A stretch of 64,000 nucleotides of DNA from Cymbomonas tetramitiformis (taxonomy: Eukaryota > Chlorophyta > Pyramimonadophyceae > Pyramimonadales > Pyramimonadaceae), in assembly GCA_001247695.2 (NCBI GenBank), contig LGRX02026014.1, positions 1 to 64,000 on the forward strand. Direction: 5' to 3'. This document shows positions 54,303-64,000 of this stretch, one piece after another (position 1 is the stretch's first letter; every line of letters begins with the position of its first letter). A program made the translations under genes and the position numbers. The notes beneath the pieces are model-generated. The model saw only the letters and a program-made list of their open reading frames with translations. It was not told where the DNA came from and made no database searches.

Positions 54303-54895
54303 TATGCCAGACAGGGATGATGCGATTACATATAAATAAATGTTGAGTGTATATATGTCCTGGTGTAGACTAGAAAGAAGTGAGCAAGTCTAGGAGCAAG
54401 CTATGCCAAGTTTTCAAGGTAGCAGGAAGCAGATTGATGGCAACAGCTGATTGCTAGAAGACTTAATAAGCTTGCAGAGCCCGGTTACGTCGTCATCCAT
54501 TGCTAGAAGGCTTGCAGAGCCCTTTGCACCAGAACCAAAAATCCCGCCTGCATGCAGAGAGCACTATTAAGAGCACCAGCATATGCCATTGCACACGCCA
54601 CTGATGCGAACTTTGACCGCCAATTCCACTACTTATTCCATAGCACATGAAAAAGTTCTCGATGTGCGTGTGTATGCGCTCATGCTTGCCCTTCACGAAA
54701 AACTGCACAAGGGCAGGCCCGCAGCGAGTGAGCCTACCATCCCACTGGCGCAAGAGCCGCCCAGAGAACTTACACTTTTGTGGGGAGGTGCTGGCTGCTA
54801 AACAGCTGGAAGTATCCGGCGCCGGCTACGTAGGAAGAGTTTCGGGCGTGGGCATGCACATACGGGGACAGGTGGGGTTGCTTGAGTATGCACCT
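54303..54895. other. Probable intron or 3' flank of the CER1-like gene
   Basis: No exon matching the expected next CER1 block was recognised here. A minus-strand frame at 54493-54753 is unassigned. TTGCTAGAAG(A/G)CTT is duplicated near 54449 and 54500. Confidence 0.35.
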
Positions 54896-56320
54896 GAACG
54901 CCCCATGCCGGGATTACGTGCACGTGCAGCTTGAACTCTCCGAGGCGACGCTTCATCGCAACGAAGGGCTTGCCGAAAACACGGAGCACCAAGAAAATGG
55001 CCACAGCGACCGGGTACAACGGGTATAGCCACCACGTTGGGTTAAAAGGCTTGGACGAAAGCGACCTGCACAGGCAACCCCTCGGATCACACTTTTTCCT
55101 TGGGAGCAGTCAGAGGATCTTACTTCTCCCACCCTTCAACTCCACGAGCGTCGACGAAATGCAAAACTATTGGATAGCGACTCCTGTGCAGCTGCCTCAG
55201 AGTGCAAAAGAGAGATACTAAAACCTCAGTTCAATCGAGTGAGTACACCTGCACGAGAGGAACACTGCCCTCGACGAGCTATCTTGCACACCGATCTGGA
55301 CTGGTGCCCGAAAGTGCCACTCAGTGCAGTGCACCGCATGTAAAGTAAGCCCGGGCCAGAACATACCGTCCCATGAAGGCAGGTGGAACACGGAGAGCAG
55401 CTCCGTCCCGTGCGCAAGGAAAGCCTGCGAGCCAAGCCGTGATGCGATAATAGTAAACGATCAGCTATTTTCCCACTCGCAGAGTAGGACAGGAGGTACG
55501 AGTTTTAGAAACTGTACACTCGTGGCGATCACGGATGAGATGAGAACGAACCAACAAACACAGAGCAAGTCAGGTGCTCGGGACCTCTTCGACACTGCGG
55601 GTGACCTGTGACATACAGCAGTAGAGCCGTGACAGATCTGCAGGAGCAGGCGTCACGGTAGGATGTCTGCCATAGTCTACACGTGTCGCTTCAGCTACAT
55701 ACGCTGGAAGGGAGCTAAGGCGAGTTGCGATAGATTGTGGAAACGGGAAAACTCATGCGACGCACCACATCGGCGACTTCGTCGTCTTGCATACGACCGC
55801 CAGTCCAAGTAGACTTATGAAGATCGTCCGACCCTATGTCGGCTGTCCGGTAAAGGTAATCACAAATGGGCATGACAATGCAGAAGTTGATGTGCACGTG
55901 CGAGTGGTGGAGCGAGTGAAATGACGATGTGTATATCAGATACTCCAGTGGCGGCACGGCTTCATACAGTCTATGCCATGTGAGGGGATAAACGTTAGTG
56001 GTTATCACAAAATAGCACAGCAACACGCATTTTCCTGGCTCAAAAAAGCGCACAGCAACACGCGCTTTCCTCGCGCCTGCAGAATAGGGAAACATGAAAA
56101 TGTCTACAACTGGCGGGCGTGCGTGAAGGCAGGCACTGACCAGTGCGGGATGACTTCAAAGTTGCAGTGTCCCAATGCATTGAGGAAGTCAAAGCCCAAG
56201 ATGTAAGCGTATACGCTGAACCAGCTGCTGGTGCCCGTGTACCACGTTCCTAGGAGTGGGATTGCGAAGTTGGCCGTATATCCAATATGCTCCAAGAATG
56301 GGTGGCATGAACCTGCCAAA
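54896..56320 (-). CDS. CER1-like fatty-acid hydroxylase superfamily gene, partial multi-exon
   Basis: Three exons are recognisable, reading right to left. About 56320-56145: HPFLEHIGYTAN ... LNALGHCNFEVIPHW, entered after acceptor TTTTGGCAG. About 55972-55755: PPLEYLIYTSSFHSLHH, the family His box, then MPICDYLYRT, ending before donor GTGCGT. About 55069-54896: SSKPFNPTWWLYPLYPV ... FGKPFV ... LGEFKLHVHVIPAWGVQ, entered after GCCTGTGCAG. The order matches plant CER1/CER3 proteins, membrane enzymes of very-long-chain aldehyde and alkane formation with di-iron His clusters. The exon between 55069 and 55755, the N-terminus, and the C-terminal domain were not located, so gene limits are minimal. 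Exact donor after IPHW is uncertain. The MULE sits just beyond its 3' side. Confidence 0.75.
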
Positions 56321-57386
56321 AGAAGGAGATGCCAATAAACCTTGTGCAAGGGGGAAAGAGCTTTATGCAAACAATTTCATTTAATTGAAAACTCAGTCAT
56401 CAGGAAGGATCCACGACCTACCGGGTATGGGCTCTGTTTAAAACGATGCGCGAAGGTTAAATACAGCTAAATAAGTCCAACCCTTGAATAAAAGCAAGAT
56501 TCGCTGCAATAGCCTGTCGACAATCTATTTCAAAATATTTGCAGGTTTCCTCAATGGTTCGTTCCATATAGCTTGCAGAGAAAGTGAATTTGAAATTTGG
56601 AAAACCATTATCTTGAAGTATTCAGGAATACTGAGAGAAGGATTGTGGCCTTTGGGTTCCCTCTTGCAACGAATAATAATGTAGTATTTACGCTGAGAAT
56701 AATGACAAAGTCACGAGTCCGCTGTAATTCTGCAAGCAGGCAACTGAAGAACAGAGGGAGCTGAGATCATCCTCATAGCGCACCCCGAAGGGCTCATCTA
56801 GGTCATATCAACCTAGGAAACCGCGGCAAGGCAAAACTACGCAGAGCGCTAAAAAGGCCGTGCCGGCGGAGAAGCAGCAGAGGAGTTGGAGGTGGAGCGA
56901 GGCTGCATCTGTGATGGAAAACAGGGGCGGGGGCGAGGCGGAGGGGGCAGCGAATATAAAGACAAAAGAGACCTCTCGTTTCTCTCCACACTTTCACAAC
57001 ACGCATAATGATCGAATTCGATAGCATGGCATGGCATCACTATCGCATGGCAATGATTCAAATAGACGGGAAGAGTCGCAGACGCCATGCGATGGCGATG
57101 GCGCAGGCGCGATCGGCAGCGGCTGCGGCATCGGCATGGGCATCGTGGAAGTCGGTGACACATCACTCGGAACTTGGGATGTGGGATGATGTCAATGCCA
57201 TGCCATTCCCAGATGCCATGTCATTTTTCGATGTACAAAAAGATCGCGAGCGTTGAAACTCTAATATATATTAGAATTGTGACGGACGGAAACGTTCGGG
57301 GGAGCTGAGGAGCCCCCCGTTTCGTCGGATGCAAAATGCCACGACAATGTCTCGCACCCTCATCCGTGCTACAGCATATATATATA
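56321..57386. other. Upstream of CER1-like exons, no further exon recognised
   Basis: May contain N-terminal exons. ATGGCATGGC-type short repeats at 57020-57230 give a His/Met-rich frame with no known domain. Confidence 0.35.
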
Positions 57387-57922
57387 TATGTTACGATATG
57401 AGCCCGCCGCTGGTATATACCGGCCGATTTCGGTACAGGCCCGCCTATACCGATTTCACTGGTACATGCCCGCCTGTACCGATTCCACTGGTACAGGCCC
57501 GTCTGCGTACCGATTGGCATGACCCCCCCGCGGTATGAGGCCACCGGTACAGGGCCCGCCTGTACCACCTGCAATCGGTAAAGGCCAGCCTGTACCGGCT
57601 GTATGAGGGTGTTGGGACATGGTTTGGGGTTTGTTTGTGCATGGTTTAGGGGTTGTAATGGGGGATGGTTTGGGGTGTAATGGGGGATGGTTTGGGGTGT
57701 AATGGGGTGTAATGGGGTGTAATGGGGTGTAATGGGGGATGGTTTGGGGTGTAATGGGGTGTGTTGGGGCCTGTACCGGTGGAGGGTCATGCCAATCGGT
57801 ACAGGCGGGCCTGTATCAGTGGAATCGGTATACAGGCGGGCCTGTACCAGTGAAATCGGTATAGGCGGGCCTGTACCGAAATCGGCCGGTATATACCAGC
57901 GGCGGGCTCATATCGTAACATA
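57387..57922. mobile_element. Fold-back element with ~140-bp inverted repeats and a G-rich core
   Basis: The left arm (57387-57530) and right arm (57783-57922) are near-perfect reverse complements, beginning TATGTTACGATATGAGCCCG. Within each arm GGTACAGGCCCGCCTGTACC-type near-palindromes repeat. The core (about 57600-57775) is a GGTTTGGGGTGTAATGGGG minisatellite. It is flanked by TA and CATA microsatellites, so a target duplication cannot be read. No coding capacity. Confidence 0.85.
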
Positions 57923-57924
57923 CA

Positions 57925-57960
<36 letters not shown>

Positions 57961-58960
57961 TATATCTACTATCAGTGTATGATAGCAGTACTCCACCAGA
58001 CGTCACCTTTACTGTCATAAAATATCTATGGTACACTCTGTCATATTTATGTCGGATGACCGACGACTGATAACCGACGACTGATAACCGACGACTGTTC
58101 GTCATCTCAGTAATTTTAGCGCCCTAACATCGTCGTCGTCCGTCGGCCCATCAAAGGCCATAAGGCGAACCCGCGCGGTTCCTGGCGGCTCCCTGGCGGT
58201 TGATCAATATTATATGTATGTGGCACTCGACAACCGACACATAAGACCCGGGAGGCACACCCAAAACGATTGAACCGTTAGTGCGCGCCCCTTGTGCGCA
58301 CCCGATCCGATCGACAGATGGCCGCCGGAGGAATGAGGGAATATTACCCCCACACCGAACGAGCAACGGGTTGGGGGCACCGGCTCGTCGAGTCCGGCCG
58401 GGTGACATGCCCCTATCATATGCGGCGGCGCGGTCGGAAAGAACACCCGAGCGATCCTCGAGCGCCGCAAGCCAGCGACCGCACCAGACCTCGCCGCGTG
58501 ATGTGCCAAATCCAGGCACGGAGACTTTGTACATGAAGGACCGGGAGAAAGGTGGCGGTATGGGCGGTGCCGCGGGCGATATCGGCTGCACTACCGTATC
58601 TGCTCGCCGGACGGGATCCGCCTTTTCTCGCACGGTGGTTGCCACCACCGGTGGTGACGCTCAGCGGACGCAAACGTCCGCACCGGTGACCGGTCGCCGC
58701 ATGATGCCCACCGCGGTCTCCTTGCCGCCGTCGCCGATGATACCGCGAAAGCCCCGGCCCGGGTGAGGGTGATGGCAAGTTTCGAAGACACACAACCGAT
58801 TCGATGAACGAAGCCCGCAGCGTATTTTCTTTTTAAGTATGTCAATAGGAAATCGCCCGATAATCGATTACAAAGAAAATAACTTTTGAAGATTTCCCAT
58901 TTGGAATCGATTGAGGGCTTTGGATTGTCAATACTCCGATTCGATCTTGGGGTTTAATCT
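57923..58960. other. Microsatellites and a GC-rich block, no gene supported
   Basis: CATA and TA tracts follow the fold-back element. CCGACGACTGATAA is repeated three times at about 58060-58097. A GC-rich block at 58150-58770 has open frames on both strands without motifs. Confidence 0.45.
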
Positions 58961-59160
58961 CCCAAATAATTGAATTGATCTCAGGCTTCGAAATTCTAAA
59001 GCATTTCGATCGTAGGCTTTGTCAGAATGTCAAACAAATTCGACATTGTTTTCTCAATCGCTTCGATAGTCGTGTTAAGTGTAATTATTCCGAAAATCGA
59101 CCAAACCGATACCTAACCTTAGATGTCCTCGAGGAAGGTGGTGTCTGCACACGGGATGCG

Positions 59161-60039
59161 TCAACCACCGCGTTGCTGAGCGAGATTCGATGATTCGTAC
59201 TTTGGTCGGAGGCGACGGGTGAGCCCAACATAGCGATTATTTGTTTGTTCGTTTGTATGTATGACGCATGTTCGGTTAGTCCATTTGGTTTTTTTGTACA
59301 GTAGGGTAAGCTGGAATGTGTCGATAGCGGTAAATGCCACATTGGATGCATCATCAGGCCCGATGACCGAAAGCAATCCCACGATATTGCGGTCAAACAA
59401 TTCCAGTGCAGCAACCCAAGCGCATCGCAGACTAACCATTTCCCACAATGTTTGTCAAAGCTGCACATCACTCCAAGTTGAACAAACTTTTCCTCTTGCA
59501 GTGTCATAACGAACAGGCCACCAGATTCCTCAGGGGTGAGACAGACGCCCAGCAGCCATTTATTGGACACATGCTGGAGCTGTTGTTTAGATAATCAACG
59601 CACCATATACCAATATATGTCATCCATTAACAAATGCCCCCCATCCTACAAACATGCAGCTACACGATGCTATGGCAGAGCTTTATGCCATACCGAACAT
59701 GCTGCAGAGTAAGTTTAAAATATGAATTACTGTATTCCTATTATTGCAGCTAGTACCTCTACACACGAGGGAGATGAAATATATCTACGGTTTGTTCGCC
59801 TTTCAAGTCAATGACACAATCACCTGTAGCTGCATCATCTTTCGTGTCATCACCTGACCCCACACAGGACGCCTTCATGAGACAACATGGAAACTAATCC
59901 ATACCCATGGCCAATACAACCGCCGATCAAGCATCCCACCTCTGTAAAAGACACGCCTACACTCAAGTGCGGACGCTCCAAACACGAGACTTGAATCTTG
60001 TTATCAACAACCGCACTTGCCACAGCATCCATCTTTTTA

Positions 60040-60070
<31 letters not shown>

Positions 60071-60596
60071 GGTAAGGAATTGTGCGAATTGCTGACATAG
60101 GCATATATTTGTGTGACATATATTATGTTTAGCATATCCCACATCTCAATGCACTTACACATGAAACTCGTTTCAAAAGAATGCTTGATGAATACTGGCA
60201 GCCTACCTACGTCTTCTGATCAAACATTTACTTGAAGATCTGAAATGTGGGAACAAGTGGTGCATCTAGGGTACAGAGAGCAGCTTCGTCACCTGTCGGC
60301 TCCTGCAACGAGCTTCCTAGGGGACCAACAGAAACATCTCCCCAAGCCTCAACCGATTTATGAGGCTGAGCGCTGTACCACTCTGACATGTTTCTGACGG
60401 AGTGATCACTCCGCTGCGAGACTGGCCTCACCAATGGGGAGATCTCATTCTCCTCTTCTTCCTCCTCATTGCTAAAGGGAACCACGTCATCTGCTGCAAC
60501 GATGTCTAGAGTCGGAGGTGCTCCGCGCTGGTGGTCAGAAAATAACAAGACAGATGCCCCCAAGAAACCCAAACTGGTTAGTCCACACTTGATCAA
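59161..60596 (-). CDS. Unidentified gene, probably multi-exon (fragments only)
   Basis: Several coding-like stretches run right to left. 60596-60236 holds SNEEEEEENEISPLV ... SLQEPTGDEAALC and is followed by a possible donor GTAAAT. About 59945-59858 holds EVGCLIGGCIGHGYGLVSML, between acceptor TTTTACAG and donor GTCAGG. 59570-59470 holds NKWLLGVCLTPEESGGLF. About 59425-59300 holds ALELFDRNIVGLLSVIGPDD, faintly like ligand-binding receptor folds. Joins were not verified, so limits and number of genes are open. Confidence 0.3.
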
Positions 60597-60886
60597 GCTC
60601 TAAATCTGAAACCTCATGCTGGATAAAGCTCGAAATATGTCATTCCAAGTCGAACGAGGTCACAAATCTCTTAATGCCCGCTGGGTTAGGCTACAAATCT
60701 CCCCTTTGTATCCTTCATCACGTGACAGGGAGAACACATTCCACGGGCGACAAAACTTCACGCAAAGCAGCAAGGTAGCATGCCGTCCCAAATTATGGTG
60801 ACTAAACAGTCCACACAGTGGCTGACAAGTGATGTTAACTGGTCGTGAGAAGACACGCCGCTTATGGCATTACGTGGGCAGTTCCA
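60597..60886. other. Intergenic, no gene recognised
   Basis: Nothing supported. Confidence 0.4.
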
Positions 60887-61016
60887 TTAGACAAATGGGA
60901 ATAGTTGACAGCCCCAGGGGGTAGATTAACATTCGACAAGTGGGAATAGTTGACGGCCCCAGGGGGAGATTAACATTAGACAAGTGGGAATAGTTGACGG
61001 CCCCAGGGGGTAGATT
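60887..61016. repeat. ~44-bp tandem repeat, three units
   Basis: AAGTGGGAATAGTTGACGGC and CCCAGGGGG(T)AGATTAA recur three times. Confidence 0.93.
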
Positions 61017-61483
61017 AAACTATCTCCTGTTGCAACTTCAGCGAAGCTGGCCGACTTCATGGTCGAGGGAGACCGGAATCATCCGGGAGGCCAATGCTGA
61101 GCTCTAACCAAATCAAGGTCCGCACCAAATGCTGAAGCCCCATTGGATGCAGGTATTGAGAGGCCATACCGATGTATCCCCCATGATGAGGTTCCTTAGT
61201 GTCCTATCTCCGTCGCCTCCGAGCTCGCCAAGACCAATCAACTTTGTAGACTGACTCCCTTCAACGATCGATTTGGTGCGCCTTTCCTCCCTGACCTTTG
61301 TTGCCTGCTTAACCAGGCTGATGCCGCACACACCGGACCGTCCAGGGGTCAGTCACAGCGCCTCTAAGTGTGGAAAGAAAGTTCAGGCCTGGTTCTTCAC
61401 AAGCAGAATCCACTTCCCACATCCCAGAGATTGGCATGCTTTGACATGAGTGTAGGCTGCGGTACGCGTGAACGAGGCAGAAA
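61017..61483. other. Intergenic or unassigned exon sequence
   Basis: A minus-strand frame at 61113-61331 (KLIGLGELGGDGDRTLRNLI) has gene-like composition but no recognised domain. Confidence 0.25.
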
Positions 61484-61810
61484 GCTGAGCGTCGATGCTT
61501 TTTGCGCTAGGTCGAGGAGCCCTTGCTGAGCGTAGATATTTTTTGCGCTAGGTTGAGGAGCCCTTGCTGAGCGTCAATGTTTTTTGCGCTAGGTCGAGGA
61601 GCCCTTGCTGAGCGTAGATGTTTTTGTGCTAGGTCGAGGGGCCCTTGCTGAGCGTAGATGTTTTTTGCGCTAGGTCGAGAGCCCTTGCTGAGCGTAGATG
61701 TTTTTGCGCTAGGTTGAGGAGCCCTTGCTGAGCGTAGATATTTTTGCGCTAGGTTGAGGAGCCCTTGCTGAGCGTAGATGTTTTTTGCGCTAGGTTGAGG
61801 AGCCCTTGCT
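61484..61810. repeat. ~43-bp tandem repeat, about 7.5 units
   Basis: GCGCTAGGTCGAGGAGCCCT and TGCTGAGCGTAGATGTTTTT alternate regularly, with T-run length variation between units. Confidence 0.95.
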
Positions 61811-62337
61811 CTGCATCATAGGTGAATGAATGGCTGATCTCAAAGTCAACGGTGCGAGCCACTCTGTTGAGGGGTCACGCCCCATACAGGGGGCCTGGCA
61901 AGCGCGCCACAAGTTCGCCTAGAGGCGCAGACGTCTCGAACGAGCGCCCTCGTGCCCGGAGTCACAAGAGGTCGGTACTGCCCATGTGTGCCCTGGGGTA
62001 CGACTTGTTGCTATCCCATCATTTGTCTACAAAGGAGCGAATCTCAATCATTATCGTCATCAACGTGCACTACATCGGAGCAACGTGCACTGCAGTGGAA
62101 GTGGCTTGGGACGGTCTCGCTACCTTGAAACGAACGGCCACAAAAAGGCGAGGATCACAATCATCACCATCCCCACGGCAACCCCGATAAACGCCTGGAG
62201 GTCACCCCATCAACCCACGTCATGTCCACATCCGAGCTCGCCACCCCTTGACCTTGCCATGTGCACTACCGAGCTCGCCACCATTTGACCCCGTCACGCG
62301 TACCTCCACACTCCCCGCCGGCTGACCTTTTAACACG
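61811..62337. other. No gene supported
   Basis: Short frames only. Confidence 0.4.
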
Positions 62338-62590
62338 CTCCTCCAAGCTCGCCGCCCTCTGATCTTTTCGCGTGCCCCTCCCCGCCCTCTGATATTTTTG
62401 CGTGCCCCTCCCAGCCCTCTGATCTTTTCGCGTGCCCCTCCCAGCCCTCCTATCTTTTTTCGTGCCCCTCCCAGCCCTCCTATCTTTTGCGTGCCCCTCC
62501 CGGCCCTCCTATCTTTTTTTCGCGTGCCCCTCCCGGCCCTCCTATCTTTTTTTCGCGTGCCCCTCCCAGCCTTCCACCCTTTCACCTGGT
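62338..62590. repeat. ~30-36-bp tandem repeat, about seven units
   Basis: CGTGCCCCTCCCAGCCCTC plus (T)GATCTTTT(C)G units; upstream diverged units (GAGCTCGCCACC) reach back to about 62230. It creates pseudo-repetitive frames on both strands. Confidence 0.92.
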
Positions 62591-64000
62591 CAAGCGCGCT
62601 CGGTGACCTCGTCGCGAGCACCTCCGAGTTCCCTGTTCCTCAACTTTGTGACACGCCCCTTGGGAGAGCTCGGGTGGTATGTGGGCGGGGGGCTCACTCC
62701 TGGGGCCATGTTAAGAATGGTGTCGTCACCATCGTCAGAGTCAACCGGGTAGTTCGTCGTCGAGGTGTCCTCCCAGCCATACCTGATGAGCATTCCGCGC
62801 AGCTCGTCCTGCAGAGGCAAGGTCACGGGGAGAACGCAGAGGGTGGGTGGTCAGGTGGGGTGGGATGAGGCAGGAGGATACCCCAGGAGATTGCGCTGCT
62901 ATCACTACTGCTGCATGCCATCCCGGGCGGTGAATATCAGCCAGCGCGCACATCTCATCGCGGGAGCAAGGCTGCCTGCGTCTGCCATAGATATGCAATG
63001 CCACGAGACGACAGCCCCGCTTCACGGTGTTGGCAGCATTGCTTGCGGCACGCCGTATAGCATCCACATATTCAAAGCCCAGACGCTGCCAACTCCTTTG
63101 AAAGCTCGAGAACGGAGCGTGCGAACATCGTCACTTAGGCGTCTTGCTTGTCCAACATCGGGCGGCGAAGCATGCCTTCCGGCACAACATCAGTGATGAG
63201 CGGTGTGCCGGCAGGGACGCGGGCAATGAGGCGCGGATCGCCTCAGAGATAGCGGTGTGCGGTTCCAAGCATAGTGCACAGAGAGAAGCGTGCATATGGC
63301 TGACTGCTGGTTGGCCGCATATGAATAATGGACACCAGCCGAGAAGTTATAAACCGGCCGACTTTCGAGGCAGTCGTGGCGAGCTGTGACTGACAACAAG
63401 GCATTCCGCGCGGATGAACGAAGTCGGCACGTTCCTCCTCCCTTAGCCTCCAGGGCCAGGCCAGATGTTTGGCCCGCTTAAATCGATACCCGCGTGCCAG
63501 TGCCGAGCACGTGCTGCAGGGTGGGGGGAAACTAGGGTCGTCGGAGTGTTCCGAGGGTGCAGCACGCCGCAGGGAGGCGGGTAGCCCACTCAAGCAACCA
63601 CCTGGGTATCAACTCAAACGACGAAAACGGTTATTCTGGGGCGAAACCGGCATTGAGAACGCAACTGGAATCACTGAACACCCCTTTTCCGAGGGGCTTC
63701 AGGGTCTGCGTGTAGGTAAGCATTAAATAGGCTTCACAAACGCCCGCCCGTGTGGGAATGTGGTGCCATGTCCGCTTGGGGCTCGGATAACTGCTTCAAA
63801 AGTCCCGGAACGTACTCTACTGTGCGGCTACATCAACGTTTGTGCTCAATGCTCGATGACCATACTTGGACCGGAGCGCTACCGACCTCGCAGCCTGGCT
63901 AGGCGCTCTCAACAGCACCAGTGTGGCAGATTCAACCTGTGCCTCACCGTAAATCCGCCGAGACCGGCCTCAGGGTCGGCCGCCACTTCCTCGATGAGGT
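62591..64000. other. No gene securely supported to the window end
   Basis: A minus-strand frame at 62741-63067 (DAIRRAASNAANTVKRGCRL) is the most gene-like segment but is unrecognised. Other frames overlap on both strands. Confidence 0.3.

Noticed and set aside
58151..58766. Overlapping frames on both strands in the GC-rich block
   Set aside because: Both strands are open because of GC content; no recognisable motifs.

Overview
The window reads as nuclear DNA of a unicellular eukaryote, most likely a microalga of the green lineage. The evidence is GT-AG introns, chromodomain-bearing Ty3/gypsy elements, a multi-exon CER1-like fatty-acid hydroxylase gene, a membrane RING-finger gene, many microsatellites and an N gap. 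A large-genome prasinophyte such as Cymbomonas would fit, but the species is inference. Ordinary host genes are few. Mobile elements, many nested or decayed, and palindrome-rich repeats fill most of the sequence.

Layout. 1-3.5 kb: 3' part of a Ty3/gypsy pol with a cytosine-C5 methyltransferase domain after the chromodomain, frameshifted, then a 21-bp tandem array. 5.4-5.9 kb: a MULE-type MITE with a 9-bp target duplication. 9.3-11.0 kb: an intact multi-pass membrane RING protein. 11-17 kb: gap, microsatellites and duplicated blocks. 17.5-31.5 kb: a second chromodomain gypsy element with 0.6-kb LTRs, a likely -1 frameshift signal, broken pol and an apparent intron. A 3.3-kb gag-only LTR element with a 5-bp target duplication is nested in its leader. 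31.5-35.9 kb: satellite units, stem-variable hairpins and tRNA-like remnants. 36-39.5 kb: a divergent pair of unknown genes, each associated with a tandem array of the same 20-bp palindrome. 39.6-42.7 kb: a 1.27-kb direct repeat pair carrying a possible transposase helix-turn-helix.

42,875-54,188 is the most notable object. It is an 11.3-kb Mutator-like transposon with ~104-bp terminal inverted repeats and a perfect 9-bp target duplication. Its MULE transposase gene is at the right end. Its cargo includes a gene joining a SAM-methyltransferase-like domain to a TET/JBP-like 2-oxoglutarate/Fe(II) oxygenase, and a second Cys-rich gene with possible oxygenase motifs. The two are divergent around a cluster of palindromes. 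Several cargo frame breaks sit in homopolymers, so the element may be less decayed than it looks. I infer an element able to edit methylation marks on itself or its host.

54.2-64 kb: CER1-like gene, a fold-back element with a G-rich core, fragments of an unidentified multi-exon gene, and minisatellites.

Limits: no searches were run. Family calls rest on motifs read by eye, and splice sites are predicted from GT-AG and reading phase only.
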